A stretch of DNA of 64,000 nucleotides from Alphaproteobacteria bacterium (GTDB lineage Bacteria > Pseudomonadota > Alphaproteobacteria > JAVJRE01), in the NCBI GenBank assembly GCA_040218575.1, contig JAVJRE010000002.1, positions 310,001 through 374,000 of the forward strand. The letters are read 5' to 3'. A program made the translations under genes and the position numbers. Position 1 is the first letter of the stretch, and each line of letters opens with the position of its first letter. Below the pieces are notes generated by a model that saw nothing but the letters and a program-made list of their open reading frames with translations, did no database searches and had not been told where the DNA came from. Positions 8,201 through 17,254 of the stretch are shown piece after piece.

Positions 8201-8985
8201 CCGACAGCGCCGTCACAACCCCGGGCGCGGCCGCAGACGTGGAGCTATATCCCCATTTGCAGCGCACCGTCAGCCAAATCCTACCACTGTCACTTGAGGC
8301 GGTGTCCTATGTGGTTGCCGGCCAGCCCCTTCTGCAGGACATCACCATGACCCTGGACGGGGGCCCGAGAACCCTGCTGTTAGGCCCCAATGGCGCCGGG
8401 AAGAGCCTGTTGCTGCGCATCTGCCACGGTCTTCTGGCGCCGACCGGCGGCGCGGTCCGGTGGCGCGGAGCGAAAGGCGCCAACCCGGCACCGCACCAGG
8501 CCATGGTCTTTCAGCGGCCGGTCATGCTGCGGCGTTCCGCCATGGCCAACATCACCTATGCCCTGGCTTTGAAAGGAATCGCCCGCAGCGAGCGCATCGC
8601 CCGGGCGACTCTTGCCTTGCGCGCAACCGGTCTCAGCGATATTGCGGCGCGGCCGGCGCTGGTCCTGTCGGTCGGCGAACAGCAACGGCTCGCGCTGGCG
8701 CGCGCCTGGGCGACGCGACCGGACGTGCTGTTCCTCGACGAACCTACGGCCAGTCTTGACCCGGCGGCGACGCGCGCCGTGGAGTCCATCATTCAAGCCA
8801 TCCACGCCGCCGGCACAAAGATCGTCATGACCACTCACGACCTCGGCCAGGCACGGCGCCTGGGCGACGAAATCGTCTTTCTGCATCGCGGGCATGTGCG
8901 GGAACGGACACCGGCGCAGCAGTTCTTCAAGGCGCCTGAAAGCGTGGAGGCGCAGGCCTTCATCGATGGAAGTCTCACATGGTAG
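8197..8985 (+). CDS. tupC: Tungstate ABC transporter ATPase TupC
   Basis: ATP-binding subunit, 262 residues. Walker A is GPNGAGKSLLL (about 66-76), the ABC signature is LSVGEQQRLALARAW, Walker B is VLFLDEPTASLD, and the switch His is in MTTHDLGQ. The N-terminal 30 residues precede the nucleotide-binding domain and are not conserved. The gene starts inside the end of tupB and its own end overlaps tupA by seven bases, so the three subunits are probably made from one transcript by coupled translation. There is no C-terminal MOP domain of the ModC type, which agrees with a Tup assignment. Confidence 0.9.
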   Translation: MTDSAVTTPGAAADVELYPHLQRTVSQILPLSLEAVSYVVAGQPLLQDITMTLDGGPRTLLLGPNGAGKSLLLRICHGLLAPTGGAVRWRGAKGANPAPHQAMVFQRPVMLRRSAMANITYALALKGIARSERIARATLALRATGLSDIAARPALVLSVGEQQRLALARAWATRPDVLFLDEPTASLDPAATRAVESIIQAIHAAGTKIVMTTHDLGQARRLGDEIVFLHRGHVRERTPAQQFFKAPESVEAQAFIDGSLTW

Positions 8986-9818
8986 GGGCGGCGGTCGGAC
9001 GGTTTCTCGCGAGCCTGCTCGCGATTCTAGTGATTGCCCTGGTCCTGCCTGGCCCGGCCGCCGGTCAAACGGAACGACTACGCCTGATCGCCACGACAAC
9101 GCTTGAAAGTTCCGGCTTTCTCAACGCCATCGTGCCCCAGTTTGAGGCGGCTACCGGTTTGCGCGTGGAGACGATTATCGTTGGCACGGGACAAGCACAC
9201 GATCTGGCGCGCCGCGGTGAAGGCGATGTTGTGTTGACCCACGATCCGGCAGGCGAACGCGCCCTGGTGGCGGAAGGTGTGGTTAGTGAACGGCGGCCGG
9301 TGATGACCAATCATTTTGTCATTGCCGGCCCGGCCGATGACCCAGCCGGTATCCGCAGCGTAAGGCGAGCCGAAGACGCCTTTGCCCGCATTGCCACCAG
9401 CCAGGCCGGTTTTATCTCGCGCGGCGACGACAGCGGAACCCACAGGGTCGAGCAGCGCATCTGGCAAGCCGCCGGCCTGGAGCCGGAGTCCCTGTCACGA
9501 CGGTGGTATCGGCCGGTCGGCCAGGGCGCCGGCGCCGCCCTGAGAATTGCCGCTCAGCTTGGCGCCTATGTCCTGGTCGATTCGGCGACGCTGGCGGCGC
9601 AGGCCACCGATGGACTGGATCTGCTGCTGGAGCCGGAGCCACAGTGGTCCAATGCCTATGCGGTCATGATGGTCAGTGCGGAACGCCACCCCGCCGTCAA
9701 TCAGGCAGCGGCAGAAGCGCTGATCGACTGGCTGACCGGCCCGGCCGGCCAGGCTGCAATCAGCACATTCCGCATTGGCGGCGCGGCCGCCTTCAGCCCG
9801 GCCGCAGATGGCGGCTGA
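8979..9818 (+). CDS. tupA: Tungstate-binding periplasmic protein TupA
   Basis: The 279-residue product has a signal peptide (about residues 1-29, ending at PGPAAG). The mature chain begins with RLRLIATTTLESSGFLNAI, close to the TTTS-type oxyanion loop of TupA, followed by VLTHDPAGE and FISRGDDSGTH, both characteristic of the TupA/WtpA-like anion-binding group. It captures tungstate in the periplasm and hands it to TupB. It is the third gene of the operon and lies 200 bases before moaA. Leu replaces the usual Ser in the first loop (TTTLE), so the exact anion preference needs measuring. Confidence 0.88.
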   Translation: MVGAAVGRFLASLLAILVIALVLPGPAAGQTERLRLIATTTLESSGFLNAIVPQFEAATGLRVETIIVGTGQAHDLARRGEGDVVLTHDPAGERALVAEGVVSERRPVMTNHFVIAGPADDPAGIRSVRRAEDAFARIATSQAGFISRGDDSGTHRVEQRIWQAAGLEPESLSRRWYRPVGQGAGAALRIAAQLGAYVLVDSATLAAQATDGLDLLLEPEPQWSNAYAVMMVSAERHPAVNQAAAEALIDWLTGPAGQAAISTFRIGGAAAFSPAADGG

Positions 9819-10018
9819 GGCACGGGCCCCGCGGCATGCGCGGCCGCGTGCGGTCCCGCGCGGGCGTGGTCGAGAGCTGACCGGTGTGATAGCCTGAAAA
9901 GCGTCCTATCCGGTTGGTTTTGCCGACGGCAGTCCCATATGAATGGGGACGAGGCGCGAAGAACCACCGGGCCTCGGGCGAATAACACCGGCTCCTGACG
10001 GAGCGGCGAAGCGAGAGA

Positions 10019-11092
10019 ATGGAGACTATGCCCCAGGACACCCGGCCGGACCGACTGACGCCCGCAGGCCCGCAGACTTTCCGCGCACAGCAATCGGCGC
10101 CGCTGGTGGACCCGTTTCAGCGCGCCATTACCTATCTGCGCGTGTCGGTCACCGATCGATGCGATTTCCGCTGCGTCTATTGCATGGCGGAGGACATGGC
10201 CTTCCTGCCGAAGAAGGATGTGCTGAGTCTCGAAGAACTGGACAGGATCGCCAGCGCCTTTGTTGCCCTGGGCGTACGCAAGCTGCGGCTGACCGGCGGC
10301 GAGCCTCTGGTCCGGCGCGATGTCATGAGCCTGTTCCGCAGTCTGAGCCGCCACCTGGAGTGCGGCGCGCTGGACGAGCTGACGCTGACCACCAATGGCA
10401 GCCAGCTTGCGCGCTTCGCCGAAGAGCTGGCCCATATCGGCGTACGCCGGATCAATGTGTCTTTGGATACGCTGGACCCGGACGTTTTCGTCAAGCTGAC
10501 GCGGTGGGGGAAGTTCGACAAGGTGATGGCGGGCATCGAAGCCGCAAAGAAGGCCGGACTGCAGGTCAAGCTCAACGCGGTTGCGCTGAAGGGCGTCAAT
10601 GATCACGAGTTTGATCGTTTGATCGCCTGGTGCGGCGACCAGGGATTCGATCTGACGCTGATTGAAGTCATGCCGCTGGGCGACATTGGCGAACAACGGG
10701 TCGATCAGTACCTGCCGCTGTCCCTCGTCCGCAGCGATCTGGAAACGCGGTGGACCCTGGACGACAGCGACTATCGTTCCGGCGGTCCGGCGCGCTATGT
10801 CACCGTGCGCGAGACAGGCCAGCGCCTTGGATTCATTACGCCCCTGACTCACAATTTCTGCGAATCGTGCAATCGGGTGCGCCTGACCTGCACGGGCCAA
10901 CTGTATATGTGCCTTGGCCAGGAAGATTCCGCGGACTTGCGGTCCGTCGTTCGCCGCAGTGAATCCGATACTCCCCTGCAGGAGGCAGTCCGCGCGGCCA
11001 TCGCGCGCAAGCCAAAAGGGCACGATTTCATTATCGACCGGCGGCACGACCGGCCCGCGGTCGGCCGCCATATGAGCATGACCGGCGGCTAG
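10019..11092 (+). CDS. moaA: GTP 3',8-cyclase MoaA
   Basis: MoaA is the radical-SAM enzyme that, with MoaC, turns GTP into cyclic pyranopterin monophosphate, the first step of Mo/W cofactor synthesis. The 357-residue protein has the N-terminal cluster motif CDFRCVYC (Cys-x3-Cys-x2-Cys), the SAM-binding [11 protein letters not shown], the C-terminal cluster cysteines in [12 protein letters not shown], and the required Gly-Gly C-terminus. The start may be ATG at 10019 or 10028. It follows the tungstate importer on the same strand, linking metal uptake to cofactor synthesis. No other moa genes are in the window. Confidence 0.96.
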   Translation: METMPQDTRPDRLTPAGPQTFRAQQSAPLVDPFQRAITYLRVSVTDRCDFRCVYCMAEDMAFLPKKDVLSLEELDRIASAFVALGVRKLRLTGGEPLVRRDVMSLFRSLSRHLECGALDELTLTTNGSQLARFAEELAHIGVRRINVSLDTLDPDVFVKLTRWGKFDKVMAGIEAAKKAGLQVKLNAVALKGVNDHEFDRLIAWCGDQGFDLTLIEVMPLGDIGEQRVDQYLPLSLVRSDLETRWTLDDSDYRSGGPARYVTVRETGQRLGFITPLTHNFCESCNRVRLTCTGQLYMCLGQEDSADLRSVVRRSESDTPLQEAVRAAIARKPKGHDFIIDRRHDRPAVGRHMSMTGG

Positions 11093-11127
11093 GCCGGTGT
11101 GCGGTGCGGCGATCTGACACGACGGCA

Positions 11128-13452
11128 ATGTCCTATGCCACGGCGCCGCTCCGCAGTGCCACCCCCATGGCCCGCCGTCCCTGGCGGATCGGCCTTGCCC
11201 TGTCGCTGGTCGGCCACCTGACTCTCACCTCAACCATCGCTTTCGGGTTGCCGGGTTTCACGCTGTTGCTGGACCGCGGTCGCGTCGGCTCCGGCTTTGC
11301 CAATGTGCTTCTGTTCAGCGAAGACAAGGATGTTTCCGCGCCAACCAGCTTCAATGCAGTCGGGCTGGAAGCCATTACCGGCGATACCGAGGGCAATGAC
11401 GAGGAGCAGCGTGAAACCCGCTTTGGCCGCGCCCTGACCCAGCTCGGTGAGCCGCAGCCCGGCCGCAGCAATGTAGAGGGACGCACACTCGCCCCCAACA
11501 GTGCAGAGACTGTTGAGAGCGAAGAGATAGACCCCTCGCCCCGTGCGCAGCCCGAGTTTCGGGAGATCGTCATGTTCGTCTCCGTGGCGGAGCCGTTCGA
11601 CCGCATTGAGACGGGGCAGAGCAGCGCTGCAAGCGGGCTGCCGGAGGGCGCATCTGAGGGAGACGCCCGGAACACGGGCGGCGGCACCAACGACGCGACC
11701 GCCACCGACGCCGCGGGCCGCCCCTTGCCGGACTCTCTGGCGGCGGCGGTCCCGGCAGACCAGATCGCAACTCCGCCTGAGGGAGAGGCGCAGGATTCCG
11801 CGCTGCCGACGCTTCCGGTGGCGACGGCAAGCACGGTTCTGCCATCGCCGGACAACCAGCCTCTCGCCGAGAGCCCGGGGCGGTCAGCCGTCGGCGCAGA
11901 TGAGTCGGGGACCGCATCGCAGGCCGTCACCGCCGGGCCTCTCCAGGCGCCAGCGACGGAACAGAGTGCGGCCCTCAGCCAGGACAGCAATGATCCGGCG
12001 ACGCGGAGCCCCGAACCCCACACTGACCTGACCGCCAGCGTTTTTCAGCCCGGATTCCTGCCGCTGGCGCCAACAACCGGCAACACCAGTCGCGAGAGGG
12101 ATGCCGGCCAGCCCCTGACCCAGGTGCCGGCGGTGGCCGGCGTTGCCGAGCAACCGGTCGAGTCAGCGCTGGATCGGGCACAGATTCCGGACCCACAGAC
12201 GGGGACAAGCGTCGCCCGCCTGCTGCCAAGAGCCGACCGTGACCTGTCCGGTTCGATCATCACCGCCCAATCAGCGGACATTGCCACAAGCCCGGCAACG
12301 GAGGGCGGCGGCAGCAACACCCTGGCGCCGGACGCCCTGAGCACCGGACCGGCGACGCCGGCGCCGGCCGGCGACGTTCTTGCCCGCCTCCTGGCGCCAC
12401 CGGTTCAGTTGACCAGCGCGGATGCGGATCCGAACCAGACCCAGGCCGGATGGCAACCGCCGGACGTGCGGCTGGCCAGAATCGGACTGCAGCTTGCAGA
12501 GATCGCCGAGGACCAGGAACAACGCTTGCGCACCCTGGCCGAACGCAGCGCGGTTGCCGACCGTGAGGCAGCCGCGCAATCAATCCAGCGGCTGCGCCGG
12601 CTGGCCGATCAGGGCTTCGCCCACGCGCAATACGCGCTGGCCGAACGGTACCTGCTGGGGGGCGACGTCGAACAGGACATTGACGAGGCCCGTCGCCTGC
12701 TGCGCGACGCCAGCCGACAGGACTTTGCCCCGGCGCAGGAGTTGCTGGCGACCCTGTCAGCCAGCGGAGTCGGCAAGCCACGCGACCTTGGTGAAGCCGT
12801 CGCCCTGCTGGATCAGGCGGCGGCCAATGGCAGCGATACCGCACGCCAGTTGCGGCAGGAACTGGAGCCATTCCTGTCTCCGGAGGACATCCTGCGCGCA
12901 GCGGTGATCAGGCAGGAGTTCAAGCCCGACCTGTCCAACCAGAGACGGCCCCGCTACATCGGCAATGAGGGAACTTCTCTCACCGCCGATCTGAACACCG
13001 CAGCCATCGCCGGCGATATAGGCTCCATCGCCACGGCCCTGTCACAGGGCGCCGACCCGGACGGCAAGGACACCTCCGGCCGCACCGCCATGATCAACGC
13101 CGCATGGCGCGGCCGGGTCGAGGCCATCAACGCCCTGCTCGACGCCGGCGCTTCGCTGACGGTTGCCGACCCTGACGGGCGGACCCCGCTGATGTGGGCA
13201 TCATCAAATGGCCATGCCACTGTGGTTGATGCACTGGTTGACGCCAATGTGCCCGTGGATCAGGCCGACGCGGAGGGCGTCACCGCGCTGATGCGCGCGG
13301 CATGGAATGGCAATCCCGACATTGTCCGCGAACTGGTCCGCGCCGGTGCAAACCCGACACGGCGGGACGCTGAAGGCAATTCGGTGCTGGATTATGCACG
13401 ACGGAACGGCAATCAGCAGGTACTGGCAGTCCTGACCGGTACTGGCGGTTAG
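11128..13452 (+). CDS. Membrane-anchored protein with Sel1-like and ankyrin repeats
   Basis: This 774-residue protein has a short basic N-terminus and one transmembrane segment ([20 protein letters not shown], about residues 19-38), similar in style to TonB/TolA anchors. A long low-complexity linker rich in Pro, Ala, Ser, Thr and Asp spans about 50-480. Then come Sel1-like repeats at about 485-575 ([20 protein letters not shown], with AANGSD at the end) and four ankyrin-like repeats at about 620-770 ([60 protein letters not shown]). Both repeat types bind proteins. The anchor predicts a periplasmic repeat region. The frame also opens at GTG 11104; ATG 11128 is preferred but has no clear ribosome site. 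Function unknown. Confidence 0.75.
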   Translation: MSYATAPLRSATPMARRPWRIGLALSLVGHLTLTSTIAFGLPGFTLLLDRGRVGSGFANVLLFSEDKDVSAPTSFNAVGLEAITGDTEGNDEEQRETRFGRALTQLGEPQPGRSNVEGRTLAPNSAETVESEEIDPSPRAQPEFREIVMFVSVAEPFDRIETGQSSAASGLPEGASEGDARNTGGGTNDATATDAAGRPLPDSLAAAVPADQIATPPEGEAQDSALPTLPVATASTVLPSPDNQPLAESPGRSAVGADESGTASQAVTAGPLQAPATEQSAALSQDSNDPATRSPEPHTDLTASVFQPGFLPLAPTTGNTSRERDAGQPLTQVPAVAGVAEQPVESALDRAQIPDPQTGTSVARLLPRADRDLSGSIITAQSADIATSPATEGGGSNTLAPDALSTGPATPAPAGDVLARLLAPPVQLTSADADPNQTQAGWQPPDVRLARIGLQLAEIAEDQEQRLRTLAERSAVADREAAAQSIQRLRRLADQGFAHAQYALAERYLLGGDVEQDIDEARRLLRDASRQDFAPAQELLATLSASGVGKPRDLGEAVALLDQAAANGSDTARQLRQELEPFLSPEDILRAAVIRQEFKPDLSNQRRPRYIGNEGTSLTADLNTAAIAGDIGSIATALSQGADPDGKDTSGRTAMINAAWRGRVEAINALLDAGASLTVADPDGRTPLMWASSNGHATVVDALVDANVPVDQADAEGVTALMRAAWNGNPDIVRELVRAGANPTRRDAEGNSVLDYARRNGNQQVLAVLTGTGG

Positions 13453-13461
13453 CGGCACCGG

Positions 13462-13490
13462 CTGTCATTGGCGGAGCCCGGGTCTATACT
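13462..13490 (+). promoter_or_regulatory. Possible sigma-70 promoter for nadK
   Basis: CTGTCA (13462-13467) and TATACT (13485-13490) are 17 bases apart, matching four of six and five of six consensus bases. Transcription would start near 13497, which fits translation from ATG 13548 better than from 13506. Motif match only. Confidence 0.4.
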
Positions 13491-13547
13491 CCGGCAACGG
13501 GCGCCATGCCGGCGCCGACTCCAGGCCGGACGGCGCAGGACAGCCCG

Positions 13548-14306
13548 ATGAAGCTATCATTCGTTTCCTCAGATGCGCCCGACGCCCTGGCCGCCTGCAA
13601 CCGGCTGAAGCAGCGCTATGGTGACCTGTCACCGGCCAGCGCCGATGTCATCGTCGCTCTGGGCGGCGATGGCTTCATGCTGGAAACGCTGCATCGCTAC
13701 CTCAAACGGAAGAAGCCGATCTATGGCATGAACCGAGGCTCAGTCGGCTTCCTGATGAACAAGTATCGGGAGTCCGGCCTGCCCCGGCGCGTTGCCACCG
13801 CGGTCGAGCTGGACCTGCATCCGCTACACATGCGCGCCCATCAGGCCAATGGCCGGGTACGCGAGGCGCTGGCCATCAACGATGTTTCGATGCTGCGCCA
13901 GACCCGGCAGACGGCGCATCTGCGCATGAGCGTCGACGATGTGGAGCGACTGGAGCGTCTGGTGTGTGATGGTATTCTGGTCGCCACCCCGGCCGGCAGC
14001 ACCGCCTATAATCTGTCAGTCTATGGTCCCATCCTGCCGCTGACTGCCGATGTGCTGGCGGTAACACCGATCAGCGCCTTTCGCCCGCGCCGGTGGCGAG
14101 GCGCCATTTTGCCGTCCCATGCGACCATCGCCATTGACGTCCTCGAAGCCGAGTTCCGTCCGGTCAGCGCGGTTGCCGACCATGTAGAGGTGCGCAACGT
14201 CACCCGCGTGGAAGTGCGTTCCGCACCGGAAGTCACGGTTCGTCTGTTGTTTGATCCCGAGCACGATCTGGAAGAGCGCATCGTCAAGGAGCAGTTCGAA
14301 ACCTGA
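13548..14306 (+). CDS. nadK: NAD kinase
   Basis: NAD kinase phosphorylates NAD to NADP. The 252-residue product shows the GGDG motif in [18 protein letters not shown], the conserved [12 protein letters not shown], and the [11 protein letters not shown] motif of the NAD-binding site. The usual NE motif reads INDVSMLR here, an Asn-Asp form. ATG 13548 is preferred because AGGA sits at the right distance and a possible promoter start lies at about 13497; the frame extends up to 13506. The stop codon overlaps the start of the next gene (TGATG), implying coupling. The length is at the short end for the family, as in other Alphaproteobacteria. Confidence 0.93.
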   Translation: MKLSFVSSDAPDALAACNRLKQRYGDLSPASADVIVALGGDGFMLETLHRYLKRKKPIYGMNRGSVGFLMNKYRESGLPRRVATAVELDLHPLHMRAHQANGRVREALAINDVSMLRQTRQTAHLRMSVDDVERLERLVCDGILVATPAGSTAYNLSVYGPILPLTADVLAVTPISAFRPRRWRGAILPSHATIAIDVLEAEFRPVSAVADHVEVRNVTRVEVRSAPEVTVRLLFDPEHDLEERIVKEQFET

Positions 14307-15433
14307 TGGCGGTGGACCCGGACATGTCCGCCAGCGCCGTCCGTCAGCGCCGCCTGGCGGTGGCCAACAGCGCCATAGGGGCCGCGTTTGCCTGGCCGCG
14401 CTTCATAGCCACGCTTGCGGTCGGCGCCGCCGGCGGCTGGCTGGCATGGCAGGCGGATCTGCCGCTGGCCTGGATGCTGGGCGCCATGGTGGCAACCACC
14501 GGACTGACCCTGGCCGGCGTGCCGCTGGTCATGCACGGGCGGCTGCGCGCGATCATGATTGCGGTCATCGGCGTCATGCTGGGCAGCGCCTTTACGCCGG
14601 ACCTGCTGAGCCGGGCCGGCGAGTGGGCCGTCTCCATAGGGATTCTGGCTGCTTTCATGTCCGTTTCCACATTCAGCCTCATGCTGTTCCTGCACAAGGT
14701 GGCAGGCTATGACCCGGCTACCGCCTATTTCTCCGCCGCCCCTGGCGGGCTGGTGGAGATGATAACCGTCGGCAGCGTCATGGGCGGGGACGACCGGATC
14801 ATCGCCCTGACCCATGCGGTACGCCTGCTTATCGTCGTTCTGGCCATACCGTTCTTCTTTCGCTGGCTGCACGGCATCGGCAGCGGCGGGCCGCCCGGCG
14901 GCGGCGACCCCCTGCTGACCATGGCCGGGGCCGACATTGCCGTGCTGGTGGCGGCGGCGGTCCTTGGATTGCCGCTGGGCCGCCTGCTGCGCCTGCCGGC
15001 CTACCAGTTTCTGGGGCCCTTGTTCCTGAGCGCGGCGGCCCATCTGGGCGGCCTTACCGACTCAACACCACCACCGGAGCTGGTCGGCGTGGCGCAGGTG
15101 GTGATCGGCTGCGGTATCGGTGTCCGCTTCGCCGGCGTCAAACTGCGTGAGATGGCGCGCCCCATCGCCTTTGCCGCAGCGTCCAATCTGATGATGGTGC
15201 TTTTGGCCGGTGTGTTCGCCCTGTTGGCGCTGGTGATCGGCAGCGGCCAGTTCGGCGCCCTGCTGCTTGCCTATTCGCCGGGCGGACTGGCGGAAATGAG
15301 CCTGATTGCTCTCGCCATACAGGCGGATGTGGCGTTCGTCTCCACCCACCACATCGTCCGCATTCTGCTGGTGGTGAGCCTGGCGCCCATGGCCTTCATG
15401 GCGCTGCGACGCATGATGATGGGGCGGTCCTGA
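14306..15433 (+). CDS. AbrB-family integral membrane protein
   Basis: A 375-residue, strongly hydrophobic protein with about ten membrane segments arranged as two related halves. The repeated motifs AAPGGLVEMITVGSVMGGDDR and AYSPGGLAEMSLIALAIQADV are the hallmark of the AbrB/AbrB-duplication family (PF05145), sometimes misnamed ammonia monooxygenase. The role is unproved; E. coli AbrB was named for effects on aidB expression. Translation probably depends on nadK because the start overlaps the nadK stop. The first 30 residues are cytoplasmic and variable. Confidence 0.85.
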   Translation: MAVDPDMSASAVRQRRLAVANSAIGAAFAWPRFIATLAVGAAGGWLAWQADLPLAWMLGAMVATTGLTLAGVPLVMHGRLRAIMIAVIGVMLGSAFTPDLLSRAGEWAVSIGILAAFMSVSTFSLMLFLHKVAGYDPATAYFSAAPGGLVEMITVGSVMGGDDRIIALTHAVRLLIVVLAIPFFFRWLHGIGSGGPPGGGDPLLTMAGADIAVLVAAAVLGLPLGRLLRLPAYQFLGPLFLSAAAHLGGLTDSTPPPELVGVAQVVIGCGIGVRFAGVKLREMARPIAFAAASNLMMVLLAGVFALLALVIGSGQFGALLLAYSPGGLAEMSLIALAIQADVAFVSTHHIVRILLVVSLAPMAFMALRRMMMGRS

Positions 15434-15458
15434 ACCGCCAATTCATGCCAGAACCCGT

Positions 15459-16481
15459 TCAGGCGGCCTGTTCCAGACCAGCCGACCATTGGCCGGTCGC
15501 CGCCAGCGCGTTCATGCGTGAGCGATGCAGCAGCGCCTTCTGCGCGGCCGCCACATTGCCGGGCTTGCCAGCCCAGATCTTCAACGGCTGGGCCTGGAGC
15601 GCCCGGCCATAGGAGAAGCTGAGCGTCCACGGCAGATTCGGCGAGCTCCGGTTCATGGCGTCGAGATGAGCGGTTGCCGCCGCGTCGCTCTGGCCGCCCG
15701 AGAGAAAGGCGATTCCCGGCACGGCCGCCGGAACTGCCCGCAGGAAACAGCGCACGGTGGCTGCCGCCACTTCGTCCACCGGCGCCTGACGCCGGTTCTT
15801 CTCGCCGGAGACCACCATGTTGGTCTTGAGGATCAGACCCTCCAGAGAGACGTTCTGATCGGCCAGGGCGGCGAACAGGCGACGCAGCACGGTCTCGGTT
15901 ACAGCCTCGCAGCGCTCTATGGAATGGTCGCCGTTCATCAGAACCTCCGGCTCCACCATCGGCACGATGCCGGCCTCCTGACACAGCGCCGCATAGCGGG
16001 CCAGCGCATGCACATTGGCTGAAATGCACCCGTCGCTGGGCAGCGTGTCATTGACCTCCAGTGCCGCACGCCATTTGGCGAAGCGCGCGCCCAGGCGGTG
16101 ATAGTCCGCCAGACGCTGGCGCAGGCCATCCAGTCCCTCGGCCACTTTCTCTCCGGGGAAGCCGGCCAGGGGATGCATGCCGGTATCAACCTTGATGCCG
16201 GGAATGACGCCGGCGGCCTGCAGAATGGAGACGAAGGTGCGGCCATCGCTTGCCGACTGGCGCAGGGTTTCATCGTAGAGAATGACGCCGCTGATATACT
16301 GTCCCAGGTCCGGGGCCGTAAGCAGGACCTGGCGATAGTCACGCCGGGACTCTTCTGTGGACTCGACGCCAATGGACGCCAGACGCTGGCCGATGGTGCC
16401 GGTGCTTTCATCAGCCGCCAGAATGCCGCGACCGGGCGCAACCATAGCTTGTGCCGTGTGTTCCAGTGATCCAGCCGCCAT
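15459..16481 (-). CDS. Class I fructose-bisphosphate aldolase
   Basis: The 340-residue product is a class I (Schiff-base, metal-independent) aldolase that splits fructose 1,6-bisphosphate into two triose phosphates in glycolysis and runs the reverse step in gluconeogenesis. Marks include ILAADESTGTIGQRL near residue 20, the ALEVNDTLPS region, MVEPEVLMNG, the active-site Lys in LEGLILKTNMVVSG, and FLSGGQSDAAATAH. ATG 16481 follows a strong GGAGG; the longer frame to 16547 is not conserved. The gene converges with the AbrB-family gene, leaving 25 bases between them. Confidence 0.95.
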   Translation of the reverse strand: MAAGSLEHTAQAMVAPGRGILAADESTGTIGQRLASIGVESTEESRRDYRQVLLTAPDLGQYISGVILYDETLRQSASDGRTFVSILQAAGVIPGIKVDTGMHPLAGFPGEKVAEGLDGLRQRLADYHRLGARFAKWRAALEVNDTLPSDGCISANVHALARYAALCQEAGIVPMVEPEVLMNGDHSIERCEAVTETVLRRLFAALADQNVSLEGLILKTNMVVSGEKNRRQAPVDEVAAATVRCFLRAVPAAVPGIAFLSGGQSDAAATAHLDAMNRSSPNLPWTLSFSYGRALQAQPLKIWAGKPGNVAAAQKALLHRSRMNALAATGQWSAGLEQAA

Positions 16482-16637
16482 GACGATGCCTCCGCCCAAG
16501 TGTTGCCGCATGAGCGGCAATCTACCCCAGCCATGCGGAGGATTCACCGCCCCACACGGTCAATTTCGGGGCTCGCCATGGCGGGGCCGGGCGGGCCGGC
16601 TATAGTCCGCGCAAATTCACACTGTCGAGGGTGTCCC

Positions 16638-17039
16638 ATGACACCACCGCACAACGTCGGGCCCGGCGGGCCTGGCCGAAAATACGCCGCGCGGCTGGTC
16701 GTGGCGCTGATCGCCGGCGGCCTGTGGCTGGCCGCGCCTGGCCACCCAGCGGCGGCCCTGGACCGCAACGGCCAGTACGTCCCGCTGGGCCTTGGCGAAG
16801 CCACCTGCGCCACATGGAGTGCCGCCCGCCAGCAAGGCCAGGACATTGACCTGCGCGCCTGGCTGGACGGCTATCTGACCGCCTATAACCGCTTTGTTTA
16901 TCCGGGCACGGACGTTGCCGCCGGCCGGGACATGGCAGACCTGCTGGCCTGGCTGGACGACACCTGCGGCGCGCAGCCGGACCTGCCGTTCAGCGCGGCG
17001 GTCGACCGGCTGGTCATCGTCCTGCACCACGGGCAGTAG
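16638..17039 (+). CDS. Small secreted protein of unknown function
   Basis: The 133-residue product has a signal peptide (basic start, hydrophobic ARLVVALIAGGLWLAAPG, likely cleavage after PAAA at about residue 40). The mature part of about 93 residues holds two cysteines (GEATCATW and DDTCGAQ) spaced as in small HdeA-like or Rap1a/Tai-like periplasmic folds, with aromatic-rich WLDGYLTAYNRFVYPG between. That resemblance is only a size and cysteine pattern. ATG 16638 follows GAGGGTG, and TATAGT at 16601 may be its -10 element. It is divergent from the aldolase. Confidence 0.65.
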   Translation: MTPPHNVGPGGPGRKYAARLVVALIAGGLWLAAPGHPAAALDRNGQYVPLGLGEATCATWSAARQQGQDIDLRAWLDGYLTAYNRFVYPGTDVAAGRDMADLLAWLDDTCGAQPDLPFSAAVDRLVIVLHHGQ

Positions 17040-17081
17040 CGGGCCTGCCGGCAACCCCGGCGATCCTGGCATTCAATGAAA

Positions 17082-17166
17082 TGGTGCGGGCGGGGGGACT
17101 CGAACCCCCACGCCATTAGGCCCGGGATTTTAAGTCCCGTGCGTCTACCGGTTCCGCCACGCCCGC
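17082..17166 (-). tRNA. tRNA-Leu (anticodon UAA)
   Basis: An 85-base tRNA on the minus strand with encoded CCA. The acceptor stem is GCGGGCG pairing with CGCCCGC, the long variable arm expected of tRNA-Leu is present, and the T arm has GGTTCGAGTCC. The anticodon loop CTTAAAA on a CGGGA/TCCCG stem gives UAA. No repeat of its 3' end was noticed nearby that would suggest an integrated element. Confidence 0.95.
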
Positions 17167-17254
17167 AGAGGCCGCCTGGGGCGACCGATAATCTAGTGCG
17201 GTAATCGCCGCCGCGCAGTGCGGCGTCCGGACCAAAGCATGGACCTGGGTGCGG

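Noticed and set aside
9819-10018. Molybdenum-cofactor riboswitch before moaA
   Set aside because: I could not match the conserved core of the Moco motif by eye, so it is not annotated; only its GC hairpins are noted.
9701-11128. 475-residue open frame on the minus strand over moaA
   Set aside because: It lies opposite moaA, which has every expected motif; the minus-frame protein is His/Gln/Arg-rich with no family features and arises from codon bias in GC-rich DNA.
14306-15433. Ammonia monooxygenase
   Set aside because: The AbrB-type membrane family is often mislabelled so; the sequence has no copper-binding or AmoA features.
17082-17166. Integrated genomic island at tRNA-Leu
   Set aside because: No integrase, no direct repeat of the tRNA 3' end and no composition change are visible on either side.
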